A DNA stretch of 64,000 nucleotides from assembly GCA_021234155.1 (NCBI GenBank), contig JAJEKV010000040.1, positions 9,467,541-9,531,540 on the forward strand, given 5' to 3'. Source of the stretch: Isoetes taiwanensis. Its lineage: Eukaryota; Streptophyta; Lycopodiopsida; Isoetales; Isoetaceae. This document shows, piece by piece, positions 23,236-35,430 of this stretch. The notes beneath the pieces were generated by a model, which worked only from the letters and a program-made list of their open reading frames with translations, was not told the DNA's origin and did no database searches. Made by a program: the position numbers and the translations under genes. How positions within the stretch are numbered: position 1 is the stretch's first letter; every line of letters begins with the position of its first letter.

Positions 23236-23584
23236 TAGAATTAGACGACCTTTACTTTGTTGGAAGGCTCTTGAAGTCTAGTTTTCAGATTGTGTTACTT
23301 ACTGATAGATTCTTTGAGGCTGAGATGGCCAGAAAGGTGAAAAAGGGCTAAGACAACCCTCTATCCGTGTTTGTTCAAGAGCTTAGTTCTACCTTGATCA
23401 TATCGTTAAGGGGAGTTCCTGCAATACCATAGTCCGTGGCTAGAAAGAGCATGTCCTTATCCAGTAATGTGGCTAGGGAGCTTGGCTTGGTGACAGCTTT
23501 TCTAGTTGGTTCGATTGGGTGGTATATCAAGTATCCTCTGGTGTTTTACTTTCTATTAACTTGATATTTTGCAGATTAAGATCC
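23236..23584. repeat. Dispersed repeat copy 1 (partner at 27459-27822)
   Basis: It begins CACAACTTAGAATTAGAC and continues through TTGTTGGAAGGCTCTTGAAG, TTTGTTCAAGAGCTTAG, TTATATTGATCATATC-like sequence, TTGGTGACAGCTTTTCTA and GATTGGGTGG to AGATTAAGATCC. The second copy has the same order with about 75-80% identity. Confidence 0.75.
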
Positions 23585-25009
23585 AATGCCAATGTTTTTT
23601 GAATTTTTATTTCTTTTCCAAACCAAAAAAGCATCATCTCCCATAACACACCAATCGATACATAACGTGGCTACGATACCATTGTCTCTATGCTACAATG
23701 ATGCTGGGGACAAAGCACATGACCAGAATGATCAGTTGGGCAGAGATATGATTTGCTGTTCTACAAATCATGTTTTAATCAACTAGTGGGTACTAAATCC
23801 CTCCAGAAATTTGTTGTTTTGACCCAAAAAACTTAACCAAACATGAGTCTATTATACATCATCAGAAAGATTCCAGAGAGAGCTTTCTAATACAATAAAA
23901 AACACTCAAAATGGAGTCTGGATTCAAAAGTTATGATGAAAACAATATTACCATCAAATCTACATGGCATGCACTTTGCAAAAAGGTATTCGGATTGAAA
24001 ATTAAAGCAAATACCTATCTTCATAGATTCGGATCCAATCATATGTCGATGGAAAGCTCTATACATAAACTTTCTAACGAGCCCAATATCATCTGAATAT
24101 GACCTCTATAGCAAGTTATGAGCACAAGAACAATTGACATTCTCGCTCTAGTGCTTCTCTTCTTTATCTATTTTTAATGACTTAGATATTACATACAATG
24201 GTTTGGTGAAAAAATGATTGAAACCTTTTTTTTCCAACCAAAATTTTATAAAAAGCATTTGCAAATGTAATCAATTGGTATCAAAGCTACGTTTCCTTCT
24301 TTGGAGCTTGAGGGCAATTGTTCCAGATCTTAGTCCTAGATCAGTGGAATAGCATTGCTGCATCTAAGCTAAGGTTCAATATCTCTTGGAATCTCTCTCT
24401 CTAAAAGTTTGAAGATATAAAACTAAAAGCATTGCATATTTGCAGTAGAGATCTAGTTTTAAAGAAGTATACTTAAGACCAAATGTGCAACCTAAATTTA
24501 TATGATGTTGAACATTCGTACATGCTACCATGATTGAAGCATGTGAGGTTAGAATGAAGTGGTAATATGCCGAATGCTGCTAGTTGCTATAATACCTTGT
24601 GCTAGAAACCCTAGCCAGAAGTTCCTTGTTTGATATTTATGAGCCTTTGGTTTGTTAATGAAAATGTTGTTAAAGACAATGCTCATAAGCCATAGGCCTA
24701 AAAAATATTTGTATGGTGTTCAAATCCTCTTAGGTTGAAATTGAGGTGAATGGCAAGCTATTACTGCCTTGATTTAATCGCTTGAACTTTGTCTATATGG
24801 TCATTTGGAATGAACCTATGCCACCTATGCTAGATGTCATATAAGTTAGCAAACAATAGGAGCCATACTAATTTGGTTCAGTTTGCTAGTTCTAATGTCG
24901 ATCATTGCTTTTTTGCAGGACATGAAGATTTTCATGGAGAAAAGCATCTTGGGAAACATTATTTTATTTAGACGCATGAAAGAACTTAAAGTTTTAAGTG
25001 TCTGCACCT
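23585..25009. other. No gene recognised
   Basis: AT-rich. It contains TTGGTATCAAAGCTACG at about 24277-24293, resembling an initiator-tRNA primer-binding site (TGGTATCAGAGC), but I found no LTR or polyprotein around it. At about 24716 TGTTCAAATCCTCTTAGG repeats a word seen at 20863. Confidence 0.35.
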
Positions 25010-25015
25010 TATAAG

Positions 25016-26382
25016 AATAGAATAGAATAGTTTTTTTAATGTCCACGGAGACCAATAGGTCATGGGACCCATACAATGGGCTAGTACAATCATTACTACT
25101 AGGATTAAAAACCCTCGCTTTCGAAAAGGTTTTCAAGGGAAAAACCTTTGCAGTAATGATGATACTAGACAAGCGGAGATAATAACTACTGAGGGCTCAG
25201 TAATTGCTGACGTTTATCTAGAACCTCAAGTATGTATAATGCCAAGTCATGCACAGATGGTGCTCTGAGAAGTTGTGGAAGCGTGGAATGGAATGCTAAT
25301 GTCAAAAAATGATTCCGGACTATCTCAAAAGCAGGGCAACTCAGAAGAGTATGGCTTTCATCTTCAATAACTCATGAATCGCAACATGCACATAGTCTCG
25401 CCGCGGCAATTGCGGCCGCTCCCATCTATCTGTCTCAATCCGTACTTTGTGGGACCCCGCGCGAATTGATGCAATAGCTACAAGCTTGTTCCCTGGACAA
25501 TGAAGCAAGCAAATAAGCTTGGGGCCCCGTGCCAAGGTGGGATTTATATGTGCATGGTAATGACCGTTTTCACTTGGGCCAAAGTAATGCGTCCCATATC
25601 TTTTGAGAAAAACAACCATTGAGATATTGTTGCAAAAGCTCGGGATCGAATCGGCAAGCATCGACAAGCTTTCGGTTGCACAGCCCAACGGGCAAACCAT
25701 GTAGTGCAATGCTCTTTTCCAACATCGCTTCGTGACGCCGAGGAGATTCAGCCATGGCAAGTGCAAGAACGGGATACCTAACATCATCCATGTGGTGCAC
25801 CTTGCAGATATAGTGGAGATGGCTTCATGGCGTAATGTTGAAGAGGCCAAAAACCTGTCTCTTGTAAAAGAATAGCATAGGGCACCGTTGTTTTAACTCC
25901 GAGGCTGTAAGTGAGAAAGGACTTTTGCACCCGCTCCAAGCTCTCCCAAGCACTAGCACTAATGGCAGGCCCCCACACTTCAGAGCCATACAGTAAAACA
26001 GGCTCTACCAAAGCCCGAAACAAGTGGGCTTTCCGTGGCCAATCATGAATTTCTGCGCGAAAACAATTGTTTTGCATTGCATAGAGTGCTCTCCATCCAG
26101 CAGCCACCCGCTTGGTAATACACTGTTCCCAAAGTGTGTTTTTACAGAATTCTACACCAAGATACTTGTAGCTATCCACAACTTCAACTTCGCGGCTATC
26201 ATAGTACATAGGGGGAACATTGTGACGAGAAGATTGAACTACCAAAAGCTTGGTCTTTTGGAGATTAACACGCAGACCTGTGTTCTCACAGAAACTGTGC
26301 AGAGCATGTAAATGTTGCTGCATACTAGCAGTGGTATGTGCCAGAAGTGAAACATCATCATCACAGCTAGTTTGTGTGAGCA
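25016..26382 (-). mobile_element. 5'-truncated LINE with (TAGAA)n tail, copy 1
   Basis: Read on the minus strand from 26382. It starts at the reverse transcriptase catalytic loop (CDDDVSLLAHT in place of YADDVxLLA), then LHSFCENTGLRVNLQKTKLL, YKYLGVEF, LFRALVEPVLLYGSEVWGP and WESLERVQKSFL, typical non-LTR RT thumb and downstream regions. After a frame change it reads HKVRIETDRWERPQLP. The 3' UTR ends in a pentamer tail, seen on the plus strand as AATAGAATAGAATAG at 25016-25030. TATAAG lies on both sides (25010-25015 and 26383-26388), a 6-bp candidate target-site duplication. Frameshifts make it non-functional. Confidence 0.85.
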
Positions 26383-27006
26383 TATAAGTGCTAGATTGGC
26401 TGGCATTATAATTATTTAAATTGAACTAAGTTAGTGGACCATGTTTTCTTTTTCATTCAAATGTTTGCTCTTATGTAAAAATACAAGGATGTTATTGTGA
26501 TTGCAGCAAATTAGTCAGATACTAAGTATATTTTTCTATAAGTCTCTCCAGAATAGATGGTAAGATTACCAGCCTTCGAGAAGAGATGGGAAACCTTTCA
26601 AAGTAGATGGTCAATGACCAAATTTATGAAAAGATTATTAGCTTTCAAAACAGATGCTCGAGTTCGATCAGTTTGGTAGGAGAAGGATATCTTTAAGACA
26701 GATGATCGAGGTTGATTAGCCTTTACAAAACTTTTTTCCTCAAGACAGATAATCGAGGACGATCAGTCTTGAGAAATGAAGGAATTGATATGGTGGTCAG
26801 GATGAGTGGCCTTGCATGAAATAATATTTACTGTGATATTATCAAGTGAGAAAGTCATCCACTGTGTCTAAACTTTGATATTATTAATGAGAAAATTAAA
26901 GATAAACGTTGGCCTTTATAGAATCTTTATTCAAGGATGTTGTTACCTACACATAAATAGAAAGACAACATTGAAAAGTGAAATCTCTGTGACCACAACT
27001 TAGAAT

Positions 27007-27452
27007 AGAATAGAATAGAATAGAATAAAATAGTTTTTTTAACGTCCACGGAGACCAATAGGTCATGGGACCCATACAATGGGCTAGTACAATCATTACT
27101 ACTAGGATTAAAAAACCCTGCCTCGAAAGGTTTTCAAGGGAAAAACCTTTGCAGTAATGATGATACTAGACAAGCGGAGATAATGACTACTGAGGGCTCA
27201 GTAATTGCTGACGTTTATCTAGAACCTCAAGTATGTATAATGCCAAGTCATGCACAGATGGTGCTCTGAGAAGTTGTGGAAGCGTGGAATGGAATGCTAA
27301 TGTCAAAAAATGATTCCGGACTATCTCAAAAAAGGGCAACTTCGAAGATATGGCTTTCATCTTCAATAACTCATGAATCGGCAACAGCACATAGTCTCGC
27401 TTCTCGCGGCAATTGCGGCCGCTCCCATCTACCTGTCTCAATCCGTAGCCTG
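27007..27452 (-). mobile_element. 5'-truncated LINE with (TAGAA)n tail, copy 2
   Basis: Nearly identical (over 95% by eye) to the 3' end of the 25.0-26.4 kb copy, including the 3' UTR segment GTCCACGGAGACCAATAGGT and the C-terminal frame FLTLAFHSTLPQLLRAPSVH. It is inserted inside a dispersed repeat whose unfilled copy exists at 23.2 kb. TAGAAT (27001-27006 and 27453-27458) flanks it as a target-site duplication. Only about 445 bp long. Confidence 0.88.
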
Positions 27453-27458
27453 TAGAAT

Positions 27459-27822
27459 TAGACAATATTTACCTTGTTGGAAAGCTCTCAAAGTCTAGTT
27501 TCTAGATTGAGCTTATTTGTCCATAGATTCCTTGCGGTCCATAGTTATGTGCAGAAAGGTGCAAAGGGGCATAATCCAATTGCACAACTATCCGCTCTAT
27601 CTATGTTTGTTCAAGAGCTTAGCCTTACCTTGTAGTATTTTCTCTAGCTTCTTGCTTGATCATATCATTACATGGAGATCTTGCAACACCAGTCACGTCC
27701 TTATCTAATTATGTAATTTAGGAGCTTGACTTGGTGATAGCTCTTCTAATTGGTCTGATTGGGTGGAGAATCGAGTACCCCGTGATATTTTACTTTTTAC
27801 TAACTTGTTTGTAGGTTAAGAT
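27459..27822. repeat. Dispersed repeat copy 2 (interrupted by the LINE at 27.0 kb)
   Basis: Homologous to 23236-23584. Its left end (about 26990-27006, GACCACAACTTAGAAT) is separated from the rest by the LINE insertion. Confidence 0.75.
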
Positions 27823-28675
27823 CCTTATTCATATCAGTATGCACCTCCACATATAGCTGCAATGGTCTAAACATTCTCTCATAGTTAATGTACCAAAAGT
27901 TAAACTTATGAATAGCCAGTAGAATGACTTCGTTGACTACTCACTTCAAGATTTTTTTAGGGAAATAGTAGAGCATATATCATACACAGGACAGACTATG
28001 TCAGACATAGAGGCTTATGATGCCATCATGCATTGTTTTCAGCATGAAGGACTCCCTATTGAGGAGGACTTCCAAACAATCTAAGCAAGATTGTACAAGG
28101 GTAGGAGCCCTGCAAGACCTGAACTACCTTTTTCTTCAATGGGCCAGACTCTTTAGGGTAGCACATATTAAATAATACAGTCTTAATTAAATTCCTCCTA
28201 AAACTCCCTTTTGTTCGGGTGCATATTCGTACGAGGGATGACATAGGGTAGCAGAGCCTCCCCTCTAATTGTACAATACATATATTGAAACTAGCACTAT
28301 TAGGTATATTTGGTTCAAACCTTATAGCATCTTGCGAATGATGTTATACTGCATACCCCAACTTTTGGAAGTATACCCCACAAATGGGGATCACGATCTA
28401 CAACCCAAAATAAGGCACAACACGTGAATATGCCCGTCCAACAACTCTCGATACCCAAAGACATCCCTCATATGATTATGCACCCAAACGAAAGGGGATT
28501 TTTTGGGGGCACTTTTTAAAATTGTAAGGGGTAATGCTTGTGTTTTATAGAATATCTTCGTCCAGACATATTTATATAATAAAAGTTGGGTCTTGAAGAT
28601 GCATATATCCATCCATTTCATATACCAGTAAATTGTAAAATAATGATGATAAGATGTCCAACAACTCTTTACTCT

Positions 28676-29186
28676 ATTCTATTATATTCTATTCCATGGA
28701 CGATAAAAACTCTATTATATTCTATTCTATTCTCGTGTTGAAGTGATACCTAAGGTCTATATGATGTTATAGACTATGGCCCATGATATACATCAATGGT
28801 GACAAATCATAGTTTCTAGCTACCCCACCTAGTTATACATATCCTAGAATGTATTTTGGAGAGGGATATGATTACTTCATAAATATCTACCCTACCACAA
28901 ATCACTACCAAAGGATTTCTACTATCCTCTCGACTTGATGCTATGGGGACCACACTCTCGTCTCACAATTATAATGGTCATAAACAATTTGTTCCTTGCA
29001 TATGCTTTTCTGGAATGCCCAAACTTCATAAATATAAGAGAGGAATTTGGTATTCATGCGAAGCCCTTTTCTGACTTCTTGATGCATGATCCATCACAGA
29101 TTGGGAACTACCTCCAAGCTTGGTGGGCACACATGCGATCTATAATTGACCTTATCCAATTTGTGGAATCAATTGTCATAACTTAG
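28676..29186 (+). mobile_element. LINE tail and LINE C-terminal relics, plus strand
   Basis: 28676-28735 holds TCTATTCTATTATATTC, CCATGGACGATAAAAACTC and a second TATTC tract. This is the tail of the same LINE family in plus orientation, apparently two tails in tandem. Separately, the frame around 28990-29186 reads FLECPNFINIREEFGIH and YLQAWWAHMRSIIDL, the C-terminal region after a LINE zinc knuckle. Confidence 0.5.
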
Positions 29187-31040
29187 AAACGTCCAATTTG
29201 ACTTAATGTACTAGTTTTGTCTCCAAATCAACCTAAGAGTTTTAAAAAGACTTGATTTTCAATCAATCAATCAATATTCCATAGATGATTTGTCCAAAGA
29301 TTTTGTCCATATATTTTGCCCTAGACTTTTAGCCAATTCTACTTCCTTTTAAGTTCAATAAATTCTTTTATCATATAATGTCAGACATTTATTCATCAAA
29401 CCATTTGCTCTTGGTATGATGGTCATGTTTCCATCAATGCACAAACGACCTATTACCTATTTGTAATACATTATTATCCATTTAGATGATAACCATGCAT
29501 ATAGTGCTGGATTGCAATGGATAATATTTATTTGACAATCACAAAAGAGAGTTAACCAAATCAAGAAAAGAAAAGAGGAAAGAAAATATAGAAGGTTATA
29601 GCCATATCAATGCCTTTTACAACAAGTTCTTTGTAAAATATTGAGATGTCTCTAAGGGGGATTCACTTTGGTTGCCATACAATGTGTCTCAGTGACTCGT
29701 TTGGGGTGGTCAACCCATTTCCACACGTATACATGTGAGTTAGGGGTGTTTTGAGTCATTAGTTGGGGTAAATTTTGTATAGAAGGGGCCAAATTTGTCT
29801 TTCAAAAAACCGTATACATGGGTATTCTTGGTCACTGCCTGCATGTATACATGGGTATTCTATTCTATTCTATTCTATTTGTATAAGTGCATTCCCCAGG
29901 GCCATATCCTGTTCCATTGTGGGCATGGATTTCCACCTTGACTTAAAAGAATGAATTGTCTCTATCAATAGTCCACAATTTGATGGCGAGAGTGCAATTG
30001 GGCTATACCTTTCGTACAATAATCTATCGTACCTTATAAGAGTGCCCTACATATTATCACATCTTCAGCTAGCTTATGGATATCCTACACAAAATATTTC
30101 TTCAATTTGATATTAAACAACTGGGAGTCAAATGCACCACCTTGAAGTTGTATACGAAGTCGATTCAGCTTTGAGTCTCATTGTTAATTGGCAACATTGC
30201 TTATGCATTCCTCATCCAGGAACTTACAAACACCAATATATCACCCGAATCCACTAGAAAAAATAAATACCCTCTAAGAAATTCTAACCTGATATTATTG
30301 CTTTTGAATTCGTGGAAAGTAAAAGAAAGGGATCTACAATATCTACCCTTCAAGAACTTGGAAAACGTTTTCCAAAATTTAAAGGCCTTATTTGGTGTCT
30401 AATCTAGCTTGATAAGGAGCTAGCCATCTAGAATAACTCTCTTTAGCCCGTCTCTCATAAGACATACTTGGTCTAACCCAACCTTGTAATCTACTGGTTG
30501 TACCATATCAATGGCTTTTTCTTTCTTTTTCTTTTTCTTTTTTTTTTGGGGGTTTGGGTGGGGGCATCTGCAAGATATAAAATTGAACGGGAGATTGTAT
30601 AGGTTCAATTCAACCAAAAAAGGAGGAAAAGCCATAACTTGTCTAGCCAACTTATGGCAACCTTATGACTATAACGAAACCCACTCACATGTCGACTTAT
30701 GTAGCCTATGTGTCTTTTTTCTTTTCTTTTTTTCTTGGAGGTAAGGTGGGTTTTGTATTCATACTAGAAACTTACATAGTGATATTGTATACCATCAGTC
30801 GTATACTATTAGGCATAATGCCAAATACACATTCCTTATAATTGGAGATGTGTTCAAAAAACCAGACTAAGGTCTTCTGTTACATATTTCATACATACAA
30901 AAATCAGATAATCAAAATTATGTGTTCAGAAATGATCTGTTGTTTTCTACTGTGCATCAATCAGATCTTGCATGGTAAGATCCTGCACTCTCCGTCTGCC
31001 AAAAATATTCAGAAGCATATCTAGCTTGGCAACCGGATAA
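29187..31040. other. No gene recognised; simple and short repeats
   Basis: Contains (TATTC)n at about 29858-29880 and GTATACATGGGTATTCT twice (29812 and 29846) immediately before that tract. T-rich runs lie at about 30517-30549. ORFs here are short and unconvincing. Confidence 0.4.
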
Positions 31041-31509
31041 TTAGTGAAATCCAATAGTAGGAGAACATGGGCCTCCCGTTTCTGCTGCCATTTTATGGAA
31101 TAAGTTCATGAAATATGGCCTGAGCTTTTTATGGCTCCAAGCTTCTGTTCTTTTCAGAATCTTCTTTAATGCTGATGCATGGATCATTTCCTGTTTCAGC
31201 TGAATGAAAATTTCTTCTTCCTCGATCCTGGGGAGATTGGAGTCCTCACTGTCCGAATCTTCTGTAACACCCATTCCCCGATCCGGGACTCCATATCTAC
31301 TAAGCCTCCCCATAGCATCTGTGCAAAATAACATCATCAATAGTTAGATTAAGCACAAAGAAATCATAGATTCCCTAAAATCTACCAAAGGCTGTCCAGC
31401 CTTTATCATAGTTCATCCCTTTCAAGGATCTATGAGCAATAGCCGAGTTTACAAGCTCAGCTAGGAAGGTTTGTTTAAGCCATATAATGTTTGGATTCTT
31501 GTGCTCCAT
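31041..31509 (-). CDS. Small two-exon protein, possibly Myb/SANT-like (133 aa)
   Basis: Exon 1 is 31509-31386 (ATG at 31509) and exon 2 is 31318-31041 (TGA-type end at 31041). The donor TTTG|GTAGAT and acceptor GCACAG|ATG join in phase, giving 133 residues without a stop. The first part (IIWLKQTFLAELVNSAIAHR, then KGMNYDKGWTAF) resembles the second half of plant Myb/SANT-like DNA-binding domains that end in a GW...F motif. The middle is acidic (TEDSDSEDSNLPRIEEEE) and the rest is a probable helical region (FIQLKQEMIHASALKKILKR). Such domains occur both in host factors and in the accessory protein of PIF/Harbinger transposons. No transposase was seen next to it. Gene structure is reasonably supported; family call is tentative. 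Further 5' exons are possible. Confidence 0.5.
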
Positions 31510-31767
31510 TGTAACTCTGTTTCTGTGCTTCCATACTGGGGTTAAAGCATGGTATAGTGTCTTATTTTAGTTGTCCCCCTGTCCCCCCCTAATTAGTTCG
31601 AAAATTAGTTCGAAAGGTAGTTACACTTACCTATTTTCGTTTCTTGCTTCAACCACCACCGCACGCCCGAGAGAATTCAAAATTTGGGGGAGAATTTTCG
31701 GTGCACCATCACTGATCACTGATGAAGAAGAATGTATGGACTTTCTCCTAAGATTTGGGTCTGACAG

Positions 31768-32140
31768 AAGATCAAATTCGGCCTTACAAGAATGTAGAGC
31801 CTTACAAGAAATGCATACTTTCTTTCGAAGACAAAATTTCGGGTATGTTGCTTTGCTTTGAATCCAAGATTGATTTCAATAGACATGACTTTGCTTTGTT
31901 TTTTGTTTGCATGTACCTTTGGTTTCCTTAAATTTTTTCGGATCTCTTATTATTTGCAGAAGATCAAATTCGAATTTCAATATTGTAAGGCCTCTTGAAA
32001 TTTCGTTTGAAGACTAAAATTTGGGTATGTTGCCATTCAAAGTTTGCTTTAAATCACAGATTATTCTCATTCTAGCAATTAAAATTGATTGTAGTGCTCT
32101 CTTTGTTTTGTGTTTGATTTGCATGTAGATTTGGTTTCCT
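31768..32140 (+). repeat. Diverged tandem duplication, about 190-bp units
   Basis: AAGATCAAATTCGGCCTTAC ... AAAATTTCGGGTATGTTGCT ... TTTGCATGTACCTTTGGTTT at 31768-31925 is echoed by AGATCAAATTCGAATTTC ... AAAATTTGGGTATGTTGCC ... TTTGCATGTAGATTTGGTTT at about 31962-32130. Confidence 0.7.
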
Positions 32141-32339
32141 TCTTGTAATCATCCAGAAAAATATATCCGGCATGCATTCAAGAGCCATGCATGAAAAATA
32201 TATCCGGAGGAATGTGGTGAATTCTGATTTTTTTTTTGGCATTGAAGACTTAAAGTATTACGATATGTAATTCCTTTTCTATATGATACTTTCTTACGTC
32301 TCGTTAATTTTGTAAGCAGGGACTATTATAGGTGCGAAG

Positions 32340-35300
32340 GTGGCGTTTGCGAGCAATCAAGATGGAAGAAGTGGAGCAAAGAAACTTTATGGGAAAGAGG
32401 AAGAGGACAAAGAGAGCGGGGAGACTCTAAAGAAGAGGAAACAAAGAAAGAAAAAAAAGAAGAGAAGAATGCTTTGATGCAGGAGTCCAAAGCTTATGCC
32501 AATCAAGTGAGTAAACAAAAGATTGTGTCTAATCTAGTGTTCTCATTCAAAAGGCAAGTTTGTGAAATGGATTTGGAAGAGAAAAGGGAAGTGCTAAATG
32601 ATTTCTTGAAGCACAAAGAAATGAAGGATGTCACTTCTTGATCACTTGAAGGATTGAAGTCAAAAGCCATGTGATTGAGAACATTCGAGAATCTATTCGG
32701 ACTATAAAAGGATCTAGTAGTTTAGATTCTATGGCTGCAAGAAGAAGTGTACTTGCCATGTCTATTGGGAAGGAGACTTTGAATCAAGCTATTAGCAAGA
32801 GAAGTTTGGGAAAAGTTTTGGGAGTCCATCCTAGATGTATTACGTGACCAAGGAAAAAGCGTAAAAAGAAGTGGAGTTTAATAAGGAAGGATGGGTATAT
32901 TTTAGAAGGTCACGGAGGTTTGATTCAATTGACAAATATGTCATTGAGCTGGTTCAAAGTTTTGGGACACAAATACAAGAGTTTCCCCTAATGCAAAGGA
33001 TGTGAAGTTGGAAGACCGGGAAAGAAATGTGAAGGAGGAACATGCTACACATTATCCGGAGGATACTCGGTGCAAATTATCTTTTGGTGATATGTGCATC
33101 ATTTGTAGATGTAGTTGTTGTTGCGGCTTATGTAGATGTAGTTGGTGTTGCAGCTAAGGTTTGAAATACAGTTCTTACTATGCAACTTAAACATTTCGAC
33201 TCTTTGCGGTTGGTGGTGAGATTCAACTTAGGTTGTTAGTCTGCGGTTGGTATTGCGGTTAGTGTTTGAGCTCCATTACATAGTTTCGGTTTTTGTGTTG
33301 CAGAGAGCATGTTAAATAGTTAGACTACGATTTAGTGTTTTGACAAGTGTTGAGTTATGTCGATTGGTTGCGGTTTGTGATTATGTTTGTTGCGAATGCG
33401 GTTGGTGTTGCGATTATGACCATTAGTTGCGAGGTTGTATGTTTGTAGTTTGTGTTTACATTTGTCATAATGAGTTACGATGGCGGTTTATAGTTGCAAA
33501 TTAGAGTAGAGTTACATGTTCATGTGTACTTGTTATTTGACATGTTACTCACATATTTCTTGATTATGTTTTGCGGTCGGAGATGTTCATTAAATTCAAA
33601 AAGCACCATAGAAATTACAATTGGCCAAAAGAGCATTTGAAAAACTAAAACCATGGTATGTAATGAAATTGAAGCAGTTCAATTCATGTTGTTGCATTCA
33701 TCATGTGAGGCTGAGATGCTCTTGGATGGCTTAAATTCACTTAGAAATATGCATGTAGAATGTTGCACTGTGCATGTGAGGTATGCCAATCTGAGGCCAA
33801 CTATGTGCTGCCAAGACTAAGAAGTATAAGTCAACCACTCAGCTCATTTCGGCAATCCATATTGTGTCCTAAAGAAGAAAATCAAGAATTCCACAAGAAA
33901 GATTGCATTTATGGAGCGTGTGGTGTGTCTCGGCTACTGTGTGTCCTCTAGAGTTGTCCAGAAGAAGGATTTGTGAGTTGAGAGTTGGGATTATGAGGAA
34001 GGAGGTAAGGATAAGGGGAAACCCAAGAAAGTACTCAGCATGCGTGGAGGAAAACAAAACCAAAAGATCTTATGCACACATTGATTGACAGATTGGCAAA
34101 GTTTCGAGTCTGCGACTTTTAGGCACAAATGGCAAGCGATGCGGTTTAGGGATATGTTAGACAACCTCCCTTTTGGGGTTATTGTATCTGTAGTAGACTT
34201 TGCAAGAGAACTTCACAATTCGGTTGCGGGATCAAGTTCAATCTGCGTCTTGGACAAGCAAAGCAGTCACCATTCTTGTACAAATCACATACTATTTGGA
34301 GCCTTCATCGGTGGCGTCATTAAGGACACCCATTACTATATATCGATGATACAAAACATGACACACTATTCGTCCGGCATGCATTTATGATGCATCCGCG
34401 AATTCATGAAAAAACGGGGCATACATCCAAAAAGCATTGGGTATTTTTCGGATGGGTGCATCCCAATTCAAAGCTGCCCGGCCCATTCTATTTTGTAGGA
34501 AGGTATTCTCATGAGACACTCATTGAAATGATGTGGAATTTTTTCGGCTCAATCACGGCAAGGGAGCATGATGGGAAGGCTGCTGCCGAGTTGAAGCGGT
34601 GGCTAAGGGAGATGATGAAGAGATCACGATCGTAAAAGTAGAATGTGTCTTTGATATTGTGAATATAGCGGGGAGAATTTCCACATTTGTTGCTCCATCT
34701 TCAAGTGTGAACAAGAAACCCGAAGAAGGTCGTTTTGGGAAGTGAAAAATGTATGGGGTCTTTTGAGACATGGAGGACACGAGGAACATTCATTACGTGC
34801 ATGCATTTAACTTAGCATCTCCTCATAATTGCATATAAAGGCGTTTATCTTGTTTTACGTGCATATTGCCGTGATGCACAATGGGAGAAGTGTCGAACAA
34901 AGGAATATGTAGATGATTGGGAGCTCGTAGTTGTTGAGCCAAGCAAGGCTATAGCTGATGAATACGAGTTCTTGTGAGATCCGAAAGAGCTCTATTTTTA
35001 CGGAGATCTGTTTGTGTTGAGTGATTTGGTAGGGGAAGGAGATAACCTTATTTGTCGCTCAAAGGACAATGATGAGGGACACTTTATTTTGGATATTATT
35101 GTGTCTGAAAGAGAAATATGTGGTTCGGACAGATTTTTGAAGCCTATGGGAATTGGTTTTATAAAGGGGAAGAAGTTTTAGAGGGAACTTACTACAAAAA
35201 AGTCCCAAGATAAACTTACGAGGTTACACTTTTATGTTCTGAGCCAAAAGGCATTGTTTATGCTACCCAAGTTTGCTCAATAAGACTTGATATGGCACAA

Positions 35301-35430
35301 ACAAAACATAGGCTGAAAGGAAACCGGGTTGTTTACAAATTTTGTGAAGGCGGCGGTGAAAAGATTTTAGACAATCTCCACGATGTGCTATCAGGGCGAA
35401 GAGGATTAAATATTCATTTCTGAGTTGGAA
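32340..35430 (+). pseudogene. Decayed transposase-like gene of an unassigned family
   Basis: Protein blocks appear in order but in shifting frames. Lys-rich start; RQVCEMDLEEKREVLNDFLK (about 32550); MAARRSVLAMSIGKETLNQA (about 32730); VIELVQSFWDTNTRVSPNAK (about 32940-33000); EEHATHYPEDT. Then VVDFAREL/ENF (about 34190); YISDDTKHDTLFVRHAFMMH in a corrected frame (about 34338-34395); KKHWVFFGW; GPFYFVGRYSHETLIEMMWN (about 34470-34540). Finally NIHYVHAFNLASPHNC, VDDWELVVVEPSKAIADEYE and a C-terminal region to about 35400. The order DFAEN...ISDD...HW.FSDG...YFVGRY is one I recall from large uncharacterised proteins of early-diverging plants and invertebrates, probably transposon-derived, but I cannot name the family. 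More than ten frameshifts or stops separate the blocks, so it is dead. Confidence 0.55.

Noticed and set aside
24277-24293. TTGGTATCAAAGCTACG as a second copia primer-binding site
   Set aside because: Close to the PBS sequence, but no LTR end, gag or pol frame is found nearby; kept only as a remark.
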